Shown in pieces: positions 36,741 through 46,301 of a DNA stretch of 64,000 nucleotides (its first letter is position 1; every line of letters starts with the position of its first letter). The position numbers and the translations under genes are program-made. The notes beneath the pieces are model-generated. The model was not told the DNA's origin, ran no database searches, and worked only from the letters and a program-made list of their open reading frames with translations. This stretch comes from Tenacibaculum sp. 190524A05c (GTDB lineage Bacteria > Bacteroidota > Bacteroidia > Flavobacteriales > Flavobacteriaceae), in the NCBI RefSeq assembly GCF_964036595.1, contig NZ_OZ038523.1:2300501-2364500 (forward strand), written 5' to 3'.

Positions 36741-39470
36741 TTATTTATCAAAAACTTTGTCGATTATTGCCTGATGACGCTCTTCTGAACGTTTCTTCGA
36801 ACCTGCTGCTGGTGCAGCTCTGTATGCTTCAGAAACACATTCTAAATTCGCTAATTCAAAACGGTCTAACATGTGTAACCAAGCTCCCATATTTTTAGGT
36901 TCTTCTTGTGCCCAAACGTAACGATCTACATTCGGATATCTATCCATTACAGCTTTAATCTTATCATTATGTAATGGGAATAATTGCTCAATTCTTACTA
37001 AAGCAACATCATCTCTTTCTAACTTCTGACGCTCAGCTAATAAATCATAATAGAATTTACCAGTACAGAACACCATCTTTTTAGCTTTAGCTGTATCAAT
37101 TGTGTCATCAATTACCTCTTGGAATCCTCCTTCTGCTAATTCTTCAATTGTACTTACTGCCGCAGGCAAACGTAATAAACTCTTTGGTGTAAATACCACT
37201 AAAGGTTTTCTGAACTCACGTTTCATTTGACGACGTAAGATATGATACATATTGGCTGGGGTTGAACAATTTGCAATAGTCCAGTTATCCGTAGAACACG
37301 ATTGTAAGAATCGTTCTATCCTTGCAGATGAATGTTCAGGTCCTTGACCTTCATATCCATGCGGTAATAACATTACCAATCCGTTTTGCAATTTCCATTT
37401 ATCTTCTGCTGAAGAAATGTACTGATCAAATACAATTTGTGCTCCATTGGCAAAATCACCAAATTGCGCTTCCCAAATTGTTAGTGTATTTGGTGCAGCC
37501 ATTGCATAACCGTAATCGAAACCTAAAACTCCGTATTCAGATAAGTGAGAATTGTAAATTGTTAATTCTCCTTTATTCTTTGGATTCGTATTTAATAAGT
37601 TTACACGCTCTAATGTATTTTCATCACGCATAATGGCATGACGGTGAGAGAATGTACCTCTTTCTACATCTTCTCCTGAAATACGAACATTAAATCCTTC
37701 TTCTAATAAGGTACCGTAAGCTAAATTTTCAGCAGTACCCCAATCTAACTCATTCTTTTCAAACACCATATCTGCACGCCCTTTTAAAATACGCTCAGCT
37801 TTACGAACAAACTTATGCCCTTCAGGTGTAGAAGAAATTACTTTTGCGATATCTTTTAATGCTTCAACCGAATAGCTTGTATCTACTGGCTGTAACATAT
37901 CTTCTAATTGTTTTCTTACAAATCCATCCCATACATCTGGCATGAAGTCTTGAATTTTAGAAGTAGTTTTCTTTTTTGACTCTGTGAATTCAGCTTCTAG
38001 ATGTGCTTTGAATTCGTCTGTTATTTGATTTACATAGTCTTTAGTTATTGCATTTTCTTCCAACAACTTAGCTACATAAATCTCTTTTGCATTCTTATGC
38101 TTTTTAATTGTTTTATATAACTTCGGTTGCGTAAAACTTGGTTCATCACCTTCGTTATGACCGTATTTACGATATCCTAGTAAATCAATAAAAACATCTT
38201 TTTTAAACTTAGCTCTATATTCAACAGCAATTTGCATTGCATGACATACAGCTTCTGCATCATCTGCATTTACATGTAATACCGGAGACAAAGTTACTTT
38301 TGCAACATCAGTACAATATGTACTTGAACGAGCATCTAAGTAATTCGTAGTAAATCCAACTTGGTTATTTACCACCACGTGAATTGTTCCTCCAGTTTTA
38401 TATCCGTTTAACTGAGCCATTTGTACCACCTCATACACAATTCCTTGACCAGCAATAGCTGCATCACCATGCACTAAAATTGGAAGTATTTTGGCATCAT
38501 CTCCATCGTAATCTAAATCTACTTTAGCTCTAACAATTCCTTCAGCAACTGCATCAACAGTTTCTAAGTGAGAAGGGTTAGGAACTAAATTCATTTTCAT
38601 TTCCTGTCCGCCTCTATACGATTTGCTTAATGTAAGACCTAAGTGATATTTTACATCTCCATCGATAGTTTCATCTTCAAAGTCTTTACCTTCAAATTCG
38701 CTAAATAAATCACGAACTGGTTTTTTGAAAATGTTTACTAGTGTATTTAAACGACCACGGTGAGCCATTCCTAAAACACACTCTTGAACTCCATATTTTT
38801 CTGCTGCGTCTCTAAGCGCAACACTAATTCCTGGAATTAAAGTTTCACCACCTTCAACTGAGAAACGTTTTTGACCTACATATTTTGTTTGTAAGAAACT
38901 CTCAAACGTAGAAGCTTGATTTAATTTAGATAAGATATATTTCTTTTCTTCTAAATTATAACTTGGGTGATTATCATTTTGGTTCAAACGATCTTGCCAC
39001 CACTTGATTTCTTCCGGGTTTCTTAAATACATATATTCAACACCAATACTATCACAATAAATAGCTTTTAAGTGTTGAACTATAACAGATAATGTTTGCG
39101 GTCCAATTCCTAAGATTTGTCCTGCATTAAATACTGTTGATAAATCGTTTTGTGCTAATCCAAAATTCTCTAGATCTAGAGTTGGTGTATATTGCCTACG
39201 CTCTCTAACTGGATTCGTTTTGGTAAATAAATGACCTCTTGTACGATATCCATTAATTAAATCGATTACTAAAAATTCTTTTCGAACTTCTTCAGGAATT
39301 TCAATTTCTTCTTCATCCTCGGTTAACGAAAAATTCTCGTTAGCCAAATCATAACCTTGGAAAAAACTTCTCCAACTTGGTTCTACTGCATCTGGGTTTT
39401 TTTGGTATTGTTCATACAGCTCACTAATAAAACCTACATGCGCTGCATTTAAGAACGAAAACTTGTCCAT
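36741..39470 (-). CDS. sucA: 2-oxoglutarate dehydrogenase E1 component
   Basis: About 909 residues from the ATG at 39470 ([20 protein letters not shown], the usual N-terminus); the frame is open 14 codons further up, but that stretch is not conserved-like. Thiamine-diphosphate enzyme with [58 protein letters not shown]. It decarboxylates 2-oxoglutarate and passes the succinyl group to OdhB, its operon partner. Confidence 0.95.
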   Translation of the reverse strand: MDKFSFLNAAHVGFISELYEQYQKNPDAVEPSWRSFFQGYDLANENFSLTEDEEEIEIPEEVRKEFLVIDLINGYRTRGHLFTKTNPVRERRQYTPTLDLENFGLAQNDLSTVFNAGQILGIGPQTLSVIVQHLKAIYCDSIGVEYMYLRNPEEIKWWQDRLNQNDNHPSYNLEEKKYILSKLNQASTFESFLQTKYVGQKRFSVEGGETLIPGISVALRDAAEKYGVQECVLGMAHRGRLNTLVNIFKKPVRDLFSEFEGKDFEDETIDGDVKYHLGLTLSKSYRGGQEMKMNLVPNPSHLETVDAVAEGIVRAKVDLDYDGDDAKILPILVHGDAAIAGQGIVYEVVQMAQLNGYKTGGTIHVVVNNQVGFTTNYLDARSSTYCTDVAKVTLSPVLHVNADDAEAVCHAMQIAVEYRAKFKKDVFIDLLGYRKYGHNEGDEPSFTQPKLYKTIKKHKNAKEIYVAKLLEENAITKDYVNQITDEFKAHLEAEFTESKKKTTSKIQDFMPDVWDGFVRKQLEDMLQPVDTSYSVEALKDIAKVISSTPEGHKFVRKAERILKGRADMVFEKNELDWGTAENLAYGTLLEEGFNVRISGEDVERGTFSHRHAIMRDENTLERVNLLNTNPKNKGELTIYNSHLSEYGVLGFDYGYAMAAPNTLTIWEAQFGDFANGAQIVFDQYISSAEDKWKLQNGLVMLLPHGYEGQGPEHSSARIERFLQSCSTDNWTIANCSTPANMYHILRRQMKREFRKPLVVFTPKSLLRLPAAVSTIEELAEGGFQEVIDDTIDTAKAKKMVFCTGKFYYDLLAERQKLERDDVALVRIEQLFPLHNDKIKAVMDRYPNVDRYVWAQEEPKNMGAWLHMLDRFELANLECVSEAYRAAPAAGSKKRSEERHQAIIDKVFDK

Positions 39471-39509
39471 ATATACAATTGTACTTTTCTGTAATAAGAA
39501 TAACAAATA

Positions 39510-39517
39510 CAAAAGTA
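39510..39517 (-). promoter_or_regulatory. -7 box of sucA-odhB
   Basis: TACTTTTG on the minus strand, 39 bp before the ATG at 39470; supports that start. Confidence 0.5.
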
Positions 39518-39602
39518 CAACTTTTAGTAGAATCGAGTTCCTTTTTTAAAATTTTAATTCTGAGCAGAAAAAAATATTTTTTTAATTTTTTTTCGAAAAA
39601 TA

Positions 39603-39633
39603 TTTGTGGAATAAAAAAAGGGTGCTATATTTG
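39603..39633 (+). promoter_or_regulatory. promoter of tRNA-Asn
   Basis: TTTG at 39603-39606, 19 bp spacer, TATATTTG at 39626-39633, 30 bp before the tRNA. Complete sigma-A promoter. Confidence 0.75.
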
Positions 39634-39663
39634 CACTCGCAAAACACAAAATGTGTCGCAAAC

Positions 39664-39737
39664 TCCTCCTTAGCTCAGTTGGTTAGAGCATCTGACTGTT
39701 AATCAGAGGGTCCTTGGTTCGAGCCCAAGAGGGGGAG
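39664..39737 (+). tRNA. tRNA-Asn (GTT)
   Basis: Cloverleaf of 74 nt. Acceptor TCCTCCT (39664-39670) pairs with AGGGGGA (39730-39736). D arm includes AGCTCAGTTGGTTAGAGC. Anticodon stem TCTGA/TCAGA with anticodon GTT at 39698-39700. T loop TTCGAGC. CCA is not encoded. Confidence 0.97.
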
Positions 39738-39741
39738 CAAC

Positions 39742-39772
39742 AAAAAGCATCGCTAACAGCGATGCTTTTTTT
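39742..39772 (+). terminator. intrinsic terminator of the tRNA
   Basis: Stem AAAAAGCATCGCT / AGCGATGCTTTTT with 3-nt loop and T-run. Confidence 0.9.
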
Positions 39773-39824
39773 ATTTAAGATAATTTCAATTAACTTTAGA
39801 GAGTCTTAATCATTCCCTTACTTT

Positions 39825-41573
39825 ATGCAGAAGCTAATCTGTTTTTTTATTGTCCTTCTTTCTTTGAACTCTTTTTCTCAAAAAGAGAAATCTAAACTGG
39901 AGAAACTACACGAATCTATTCAAACCTCAACTAACGATTCTATTAAAATTGTAAACTACCTTCGACTGAATGCGTACTATCATGTTCGTGATTTGAACAA
40001 GGCAGATTCATTACTAACAGAAATTTTAAAAATGTTAGATACTGTAGATTATGATTCACGAAAACATCAAGGTCAAATTTATAGCCGAAGAGGAATAATT
40101 TCTAGAATTAGAAGTAATTATCCTAAGTCTTTACGAAATTACAATAAGGCTAATAAGCTTTATGAACAAATTAAAGACACCAATAAACTTATTACCATTA
40201 ACATGAATATTGGTAATTTATATTCTTATCAATATGACTACATAAGTGCTGATAAGCATTTCAAAAAAGCTGTTAATATTAATACCAAACCCTACAAGAA
40301 ACAACTTGGAGTAAGCTACAGAATGCTTGCTGGAAATTTTAATCATAGAGAAATAATGGATTCTGCTTTTTACTACTTAGAAAAAGCCCGAGTTATTTTT
40401 AAAGAAACAAAAGCCGACTTAGAGTATTTTGCTTCAAATATTCAGTTTGTGCGATATTCATTACAAGAATATCACTCTAAATATCCTGCTGAAGAATTAG
40501 ATGGAAAACGCACTTTACAAGATTTGAATGGAACTTATTCCTACAATGATTTAATTTCTATGGCGAAAGAAACTACTCGTTTCTTTAAAAAGGAAGAACA
40601 CAAACATTATCTGACCGAAAGTTATTATGATTTAGCGAAGATAAATTATGAATTCAAAAAGTATCAATTAGCAAAAAAATATGCCGATACTACTATACTC
40701 CTGGCCAACCAAATCGAAAAGAAACATTTGGAATCAAAGACTTATGAGTTAAGAAGTATGATCTATGAAAAAATAGGAAAACTCAGCCTTGCTCTAAAAG
40801 ATTATAAAACCTACGAAAAAACTCAAAACGACATTTATACGGACAAAAAGTCAAAAGAAATAAAGGAGATAGAAATGGCAAACGCTTTTGCTAAAAAGAA
40901 ATTGAAAGACAGTATTTTATTCGTAAAACAGAAAGAAATATTAGTTCTTGAAAAAGATAAAGCATTGGCACAAAATAAATTTATTGGTCTTTTGAGTATT
41001 ATTGGTTTAGTGATTGCTTTTTTTGTAATTAGAATCTTAAGAAAAAGATGGATTAAAGAACGTAAACTTGGTAAGTTATTTGAGAAAAAATTAAAGAAAA
41101 GCGACGAAGAAATTTCGATTTTAAGTTCGGACAAAAAGAAACTTACTGAGGAAGTAAATGAGCTTTTAACGGAAACTGTTATTCATTTGCAAACCAAAGA
41201 AAAACTTGCGAATAATCTGTCTAAATTATCTCATGAAGAAGAAGGTGTTACTCTAAAAGGAATTATTGCCGATTTAAAAGCCGACAAACTAGAAGATTCA
41301 AAAATTTTAGTACTCAAAAAAAATATTGAAACTCTTAATTATGATTTTCTAAAAAGCTTAAAGGAACTGCATCCAAATCTTACAAAAACAGATATTGAAG
41401 TTTGTTCTTTTATTAAAATAGGGTTTTCAAGGAAGGAAATTGCAAGTTTACGTAAAACAAGTATTGACGCTATAAAATCAACAAGATTCAGACTGAAAAA
41501 GAAACTCAATCTTGGAGCTGATCAATCTTTAGATGCATATATCACTTCCATTTCAGTACCTCAAAAGCTTTAG
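39825..41573 (+). CDS. TPR-membrane-HTH regulator, copy 1
   Basis: 582 residues. Signal peptide 1-18, periplasmic tetratricopeptide repeats (about 50-350), one membrane helix at about 384-403 (FIGLLSIIGLVIAFFVIRIL), a cytoplasmic coiled coil and a C-terminal LuxR/GerE-like helix-turn-helix at about 518-565 (TKTDIEVCSFIKIGFSRKEI). This fits a one-protein signal transducer that senses in the periplasm and binds DNA in the cytoplasm. Closely related to the next gene. Confidence 0.87.
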   Translation: MQKLICFFIVLLSLNSFSQKEKSKLEKLHESIQTSTNDSIKIVNYLRLNAYYHVRDLNKADSLLTEILKMLDTVDYDSRKHQGQIYSRRGIISRIRSNYPKSLRNYNKANKLYEQIKDTNKLITINMNIGNLYSYQYDYISADKHFKKAVNINTKPYKKQLGVSYRMLAGNFNHREIMDSAFYYLEKARVIFKETKADLEYFASNIQFVRYSLQEYHSKYPAEELDGKRTLQDLNGTYSYNDLISMAKETTRFFKKEEHKHYLTESYYDLAKINYEFKKYQLAKKYADTTILLANQIEKKHLESKTYELRSMIYEKIGKLSLALKDYKTYEKTQNDIYTDKKSKEIKEIEMANAFAKKKLKDSILFVKQKEILVLEKDKALAQNKFIGLLSIIGLVIAFFVIRILRKRWIKERKLGKLFEKKLKKSDEEISILSSDKKKLTEEVNELLTETVIHLQTKEKLANNLSKLSHEEEGVTLKGIIADLKADKLEDSKILVLKKNIETLNYDFLKSLKELHPNLTKTDIEVCSFIKIGFSRKEIASLRKTSIDAIKSTRFRLKKKLNLGADQSLDAYITSISVPQKL

Positions 41574-41622
41574 AATTAAAAGCTTTCAAATTCAATTTAT
41601 TTCATTTAAATTTGAGTTAATT

Positions 41623-41637
41623 CTAGAAACTTTCTAG
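41623..41637. promoter_or_regulatory. perfect palindrome between the TPR-HTH genes
   Basis: CTAGAAACTTTCTAG: arms CTAGAAA and TTTCTAG around a single C, 91 bp upstream of the second gene. Possible operator. Confidence 0.4.
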
Positions 41638-41727
41638 TCGTAACTTAAATAAAGTTTACTGCTATTATCTATAACAATAGTTGTAATTCTAAATCATAAA
41701 AACATTCCTGAACTTTAACCGCATTAA

Positions 41728-43611
41728 ATGAGCAAGCAAGTTTTATTTTCTATACTATTTCTTACGTTTTGTTTTCAAGTTTTCTCTCAAAAATCAATTG
41801 AAGAATTAACGAGTCAATTAGAAAAAACAACCGAAAAGAAAGCTCGATTCGAACTATTAGATGAGTTGACAAAAAAAACTGTTAATGAAAATTCAGATAG
41901 GAAGATTGCTTTTTTAAAAGAATATATTTCTTTAGGTAAAGAATTCAAAGAGTACGATTTATTCGCAAAAAAGTCGCGCTTTTTAATTGAACACTTTACA
42001 AGTATTGCTCAATTAGATTCTACAAAATATTATGTAGACGAAATGTTAGAGTATAAAAAATTCTTTAAGGATCCAACAACAGAAGCACACCTATTACTTA
42101 AAAGAGCAAGTTTCTTTTATAATACAGATAAATATCAAAAAGCAATTGCTGATTACAAACGTTCAGGTGACATTTTCATTAAGGAAAATAAAGGTGTTAT
42201 TAATGCCGCAGATGCACGACTTTTTACAGCTCAGGTTTATAACGATTTAAATGAATTTTTAAATGCGGTTACGAACTACGAAGAAGCCTATAAATTATAT
42301 GACAAATTAAATGATAACTTTTATAAAAACTTCACATTAGCAGAACTAGCTGGTATTTATTCACAAAATGGTTTTCACGAAAAATCAATTGCAGAGCGCG
42401 AAAAGGTTCTTCAAAACGCTAAGGAAATAAAAGACTACACTTCCTTATGTTATGCTTATGGTAATTTAGCTAAGATTCATCAAAAAGTTAAGAATTTTGA
42501 TAAAGTTAAAAAGTATATAGACTCTACTACTATTTATGTTGATAGTGTACAAAACAGGCAACAAAAAGTAATGTCTAATTTGTTTTTAGCTAACTTAAAT
42601 GTGGATTACAATTTAGATTTAGACAATGTCACTGAAGCTGAGAAATACTTGGAAGAAGCTAAAACTTGGGTGCAAAAATCTAGCGCGCCAGAATTCTTCC
42701 AGAGAATGAATTATGAATACCAAGCCAAAGTTTATAGTAAAAAGAAAGATTACAGAAAGGCAGAAGAAGCCTTAAAGAAAGTATTAGCATTAAAAGGTCA
42801 AGAAGGACAAGAAGAAAAAGTTAAAAGTGCAGAAAAGGAATTGGCCAAAGTTTACGGAGCTACAGGACAGTATAAAAAAGCTTATGAACATCTAAACACA
42901 TATCTGGAGCTAGAAGAAGCAAATAATAAGCTTATAAAGGATAACACCTTTTTATATTATCAATCTAAGTTTGAAACTGAACGAAAGGATCAAGAGATTT
43001 TTAAAAAGAAAACAGAAATCGAATTACTTTCAAAAGACAAAGAAATTGAAAAACAAAAACGAAGATTAACAGTAGCTATTCTATTGATTGTATTTTTAAT
43101 TTCTTTTATGATTTTTTATGTATTGTGGAGAAAAGCTAAGAGAAAAAGAAGAGCTTTAGCAAGAGAGATCGTTGATTTAAATACAGAGGTTACCACCAAA
43201 AAAGAAGAAGTGAATGAATTATTAGCAGAAACTATAATTCACCTTCGATCTAAAGAAAAGTTAGCGGAAAATTTATCTAAGCTTTCTCACGAAGAAGAAG
43301 GAGTTAGTTTACGAAGTATTATTGCTGATTTAAAAGCCGATAAATTAGAAGATTCTAAAATTGTTATTTTAAAACAAAATATTGAGTCTCTGAATTATGA
43401 GTTTTTAAAATCACTAAAAAATCAACATCCAAACCTTACTAAAACTGATATTGAGGTGTGTTCTTTCATTAAAATTGGACTTTCAAGAAAAGAGATTTCT
43501 AACCTGAGAAAAACAAGTATTGATGCAATAAAGTCAACGAGATTTAGATTAAAAAAGAAGCTAAATCTTAGTGCCGATCAATCGTTAGATGAGTATATCA
43601 AATCGATTTAA
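41728..43611 (+). CDS. TPR-membrane-HTH regulator, copy 2
   Basis: 627 residues. Signal peptide 1-20, TPRs to about residue 400, membrane helix at about 446-466 (VAILLIVFLISFMIFYVLW), coiled coil, and the HTH at about 570-616. The C-terminal 120 residues are nearly identical to copy 1 (SFIKIG-SRKEI, TSIDAIKSTRFRLKKKLNL), while the TPR part has diverged: same DNA target class, different input. The stop overlaps that of the convergent gene. Confidence 0.87.
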   Translation: MSKQVLFSILFLTFCFQVFSQKSIEELTSQLEKTTEKKARFELLDELTKKTVNENSDRKIAFLKEYISLGKEFKEYDLFAKKSRFLIEHFTSIAQLDSTKYYVDEMLEYKKFFKDPTTEAHLLLKRASFFYNTDKYQKAIADYKRSGDIFIKENKGVINAADARLFTAQVYNDLNEFLNAVTNYEEAYKLYDKLNDNFYKNFTLAELAGIYSQNGFHEKSIAEREKVLQNAKEIKDYTSLCYAYGNLAKIHQKVKNFDKVKKYIDSTTIYVDSVQNRQQKVMSNLFLANLNVDYNLDLDNVTEAEKYLEEAKTWVQKSSAPEFFQRMNYEYQAKVYSKKKDYRKAEEALKKVLALKGQEGQEEKVKSAEKELAKVYGATGQYKKAYEHLNTYLELEEANNKLIKDNTFLYYQSKFETERKDQEIFKKKTEIELLSKDKEIEKQKRRLTVAILLIVFLISFMIFYVLWRKAKRKRRALAREIVDLNTEVTTKKEEVNELLAETIIHLRSKEKLAENLSKLSHEEEGVSLRSIIADLKADKLEDSKIVILKQNIESLNYEFLKSLKNQHPNLTKTDIEVCSFIKIGLSRKEISNLRKTSIDAIKSTRFRLKKKLNLSADQSLDEYIKSI

Positions 43612-44153
43612 GTATTCAATTTTCGTATTTCATTTACTATGATATCAACATTTACATTAAACTCGGTTTTTCCATCAATATGCAAAACTTTACATTGTAA
43701 ATGTTCCAACCAATGAACATGATATGCTAATGTTTTCCCTGTAAAATAAGGATTATCATATTGTCTTGCCCAATTTAGAAACTCCTTGGAATTTTGAATA
43801 ATATATTCATCACTCTCAAGTTTTTCTCCATATCGTTCCTTTTCTCTTTTCACAAGTCTTTTTATTCGTTCTTCATGTTCCAGTTGTATAAACACAACTA
43901 AATCAAACACCTCACTCCATTCCTCTCCCCAACTCAGCATACAACCACTTAAAACCACATTCTCATTTTTAAAAAAATCTTTTTTTATATTATCATTTCT
44001 AAGAGTTAAAGCAACTTTTTCCTGATAAGGTGGAGAAGTTTTCTTCCAATAATAATCATCAGAATCTAAATGAGTATATCCAATCACCTCAGCCACTTCT
44101 TTACCTAATGAAGTTTTACCTGTGCCAGAAGCTCCAAATATCATTATTTTCAT
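43608..44153 (-). CDS. P-loop kinase-like ATPase
   Basis: 181 residues. Walker A GASGTGKTS at 7-15, DSDDYYW just after as in small-molecule kinases of the AAA_18/shikimate-kinase-like group, and KRLVKREKERYG as a possible lid. Substrate unknown. It starts 5 bp after the stop of the membrane protein gene at 44159, so they form one operon. Confidence 0.8.
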   Translation of the reverse strand: MKIMIFGASGTGKTSLGKEVAEVIGYTHLDSDDYYWKKTSPPYQEKVALTLRNDNIKKDFFKNENVVLSGCMLSWGEEWSEVFDLVVFIQLEHEERIKRLVKREKERYGEKLESDEYIIQNSKEFLNWARQYDNPYFTGKTLAYHVHWLEHLQCKVLHIDGKTEFNVNVDIIVNEIRKLNT

Positions 44154-44158
44154 TACTT

Positions 44159-44794
44159 CTAATTCTTCGTTTTTATTAGAGAAAAGCCACTAAGTAAGAT
44201 CCAAACTGTAATACTAAACACAAAAAACCTAAAGCCAAATAAGCTTGTAATTGCAAAATTTAGGACTAAACTGATTAATGTGAGTAACAAGATAATCATC
44301 CCAAAATATCCTATTAAACTAAAGCGATTCTTTAGTCTTATCATAAGCCAAGAGTACAATCCTATTGCTGCAATCAATGAAACTATAAACACGTAATCTA
44401 AAGCTTTATTAATTGAAAAACCATAAGACACAATTACACTAATCGTCTTTTTACTTTCTTCAAGAACATCAAGATTCTTAGATAGAAAACTAGGTAATAT
44501 TATTCCGTTAAACAATGCAGCTAACATGGCTGCAAATAATCCAAAAGCAACAATGACTAAAGCTAAAGTTGATAATTTTCTATTCTCTGAAAGACTTTTT
44601 GACAAACCATAAAACCCAAACAACATAAAAGGAAGACAAATAATTGCTATTGAATGTGATACTTTTAGAATTTCAGCCTGCTTAACGATTTCCATAATGT
44701 TTCCTCCAGAAGGATGTAAAATCATTGTAACAATGGCCAATAATGAACCTACTGATAAAGAAATCCCAGTACTTTTGTAGAATTGCTGTTCCAT
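44159..44794 (-). CDS. unknown membrane protein with six to seven helices
   Basis: 211 residues, hydrophobic, with helices such as GSLLAIVTMILHPSGG, LALVIVAFGLFAAMLAALF and FRFFVFSITVWILLSGF. It resembles DUF4386-like small membrane proteins in length and layout but I cannot assign it. Its promoter region holds an FNR-type palindrome at 44850. Confidence 0.72.
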   Translation of the reverse strand: MEQQFYKSTGISLSVGSLLAIVTMILHPSGGNIMEIVKQAEILKVSHSIAIICLPFMLFGFYGLSKSLSENRKLSTLALVIVAFGLFAAMLAALFNGIILPSFLSKNLDVLEESKKTISVIVSYGFSINKALDYVFIVSLIAAIGLYSWLMIRLKNRFSLIGYFGMIILLLTLISLVLNFAITSLFGFRFFVFSITVWILLSGFSLIKTKN

Positions 44795-44819
44795 ATAAAC
44801 TTAAAATTTACGTTCACAA

Positions 44820-44865
44820 CAAATATCTAATGACGGCTAAAAATTAACACTTGATTACGATCAAG
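44820..44865 (-). promoter_or_regulatory. FNR-type operator and -7 box upstream of 44159-44794
   Basis: CTTGATTACGATCAAG (44850-44865) is a 16-bp inverted repeat and matches TTGAT-N4-ATCAA exactly. On the minus strand GATATTTG (44827-44820) is a one-mismatch -7 box whose first base is 30.5 bp from the palindrome centre. Promoter to ATG (44794) is about 25 bp. Confidence 0.65.
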
Positions 44866-44868
44866 AAA

Positions 44869-45429
44869 TCAACTAATTCTTTTCCTAACTCTACTTAACG
44901 TTTCTGGTGTTATTTTTAGATAAGAGGCTATTACCTTTTGAGGAAATTTTCGAATAACAATTGGCTTGTTTTCTAGAAGGTGAATATATTTTTCATCGGG
45001 CGAATTATTGTTATCATAAAATTCAATTCTTGATACAGCCTGATCTAATAGCTTACCTATCTTAAAAAACTCTTGAGATATAGCAATCAATTTATGAATA
45101 GAATCTATTGATAATTTATACACAAAACTTTCTTCACAAGCTTGAATTGCATATTTAGAAGGCTTTCTAGTTGTAAAACTTTTGTGATTTAACATCCAAT
45201 CGCTTTCAGTATATAAATCAATTACGTTTACGTCTTGATTATGATCAACAGCATACTGATAAAAACTTCCATAATTCAAAAAAAACACTTCTGAATTAAC
45301 TTCGCCTTCCTTTAAAATAAATTCATCTTTTTCTATTTTCACATACTGCAGTTCGTTCTGCAAAAGCAATTTTTCTTTATCCGTAAAATGGATATTATAA
45401 TTTGCAAGTGTTGAAAATAATTTTGTCAT
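44869..45429 (-). CDS. Crp/Fnr-family transcriptional regulator A
   Basis: 186 residues. Cyclic-nucleotide-binding-like domain at about 25-115 (EKDEFILKEGEVNSEVFFLN) and a C-terminal HTH with FPQKVIASYLKITPETLSRVR. The recognition helix has E-T-L-S-R as in FNR rather than CRP. No N-terminal cysteine cluster as in E. coli FNR, so an Fe-S sensor is unlikely. An internal TTGAT-N4-ATCAA lies at 45235-45248. Confidence 0.9.
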   Translation of the reverse strand: MTKLFSTLANYNIHFTDKEKLLLQNELQYVKIEKDEFILKEGEVNSEVFFLNYGSFYQYAVDHNQDVNVIDLYTESDWMLNHKSFTTRKPSKYAIQACEESFVYKLSIDSIHKLIAISQEFFKIGKLLDQAVSRIEFYDNNNSPDEKYIHLLENKPIVIRKFPQKVIASYLKITPETLSRVRKRIS

Positions 45430-45532
45430 TTATTCCACAATATAATTTTAAATCCTTGAAACGAAAATCATAATTATATCAGATTATTCAATAAAAACAT
45501 TAAATGAATATTGTCATTAAGACTAACTCCGT

Positions 45533-46180
45533 TTAATTCTCGGTGGTTTCATTTAATAAGTTCGGTCCTTTTATAACAAACCATAATATAAAAATTACTT
45601 CTCCAATGGTGAGTATTTCTGAAATATTAAATATCATTTCATAATTAGGAAATACTATTTTCACTGCAGCACTTAGTAAATATCCTACTCCACCCGCATA
45701 TAAAAAATAGCCTATTAGAATAGGGAAATATTTAGATTTTATCGCCAATTTACCTAATGGAAATAACCATAGACCCCAGAAAATAGTTGCCATTGTTAAA
45801 GAATATCTTTTAAAATTGAAATGACTCATTACAATCTCAGATTGATCAAGAGTTGAAAGTATTTGTAAATCATAGATACTCCCGAATAATGCTATTGGTG
45901 CGGCAACCAAACTAAAAGCAAGCATCAACATAGCCTGTGTCGCATCTGTTTGCCTAAAAACTTTATATAATAAAATAGGAATAACAATATATAAGAGTTG
46001 AGTTATAATGCTTGCTAGAATTCCCACTCTAAAGAGTAATTCATTATTCTTTATGTTTTCTGTTGTAGCTAATGGATTTTCACTTACAACAAAAACCGAA
46101 GGAATATACATTAAAGCAAACATGCCAATAATCATCCAAACGGGATACAAAATTCGTAATGTTAAAAAAGTATTTTTCAT
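45533..46180 (-). CDS. DUF4386 family membrane protein
   Basis: 215 residues with seven helices. RILYPVWMIIGMFALMYIPS at the start, LLFRVGILASIITQLLYIVI and ATIFWGLWLFPLGKLAIKSK match the DUF4386 pattern. Function unknown. Such genes often sit beside Crp/Fnr-type regulators in Bacteroidota. Confidence 0.82.
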   Translation of the reverse strand: MKNTFLTLRILYPVWMIIGMFALMYIPSVFVVSENPLATTENIKNNELLFRVGILASIITQLLYIVIPILLYKVFRQTDATQAMLMLAFSLVAAPIALFGSIYDLQILSTLDQSEIVMSHFNFKRYSLTMATIFWGLWLFPLGKLAIKSKYFPILIGYFLYAGGVGYLLSAAVKIVFPNYEMIFNISEILTIGEVIFILWFVIKGPNLLNETTEN

Positions 46181-46301
46181 AATTAAAAAGATATCTACCT
46201 TATGACGAATGACATAAGTATATGCAACACTACTTTCGAGAAATTTTATCCAACAGCTTAAATTTCTATAATAGCCTAACGAATAAATTAAAAAGAGCTC
46301 C

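Noticed and set aside
45501..45520. ATGA-N6-TCAT inverted repeat upstream of regulator A
   Set aside because: It has the Crp half-site spacing, but the half-site is ATGA, not TTGA, and no -7 box lies at the 29-31 bp distance seen at the other sites.
46199..46218. CTTATG-N8-CATAAG upstream of the DUF4386 gene
   Set aside because: Spacing and half-site differ from the Crp/Fnr sites and the nearest weak -7 box is only about 15 bp away. Possibly an unrelated operator, but unsupported.
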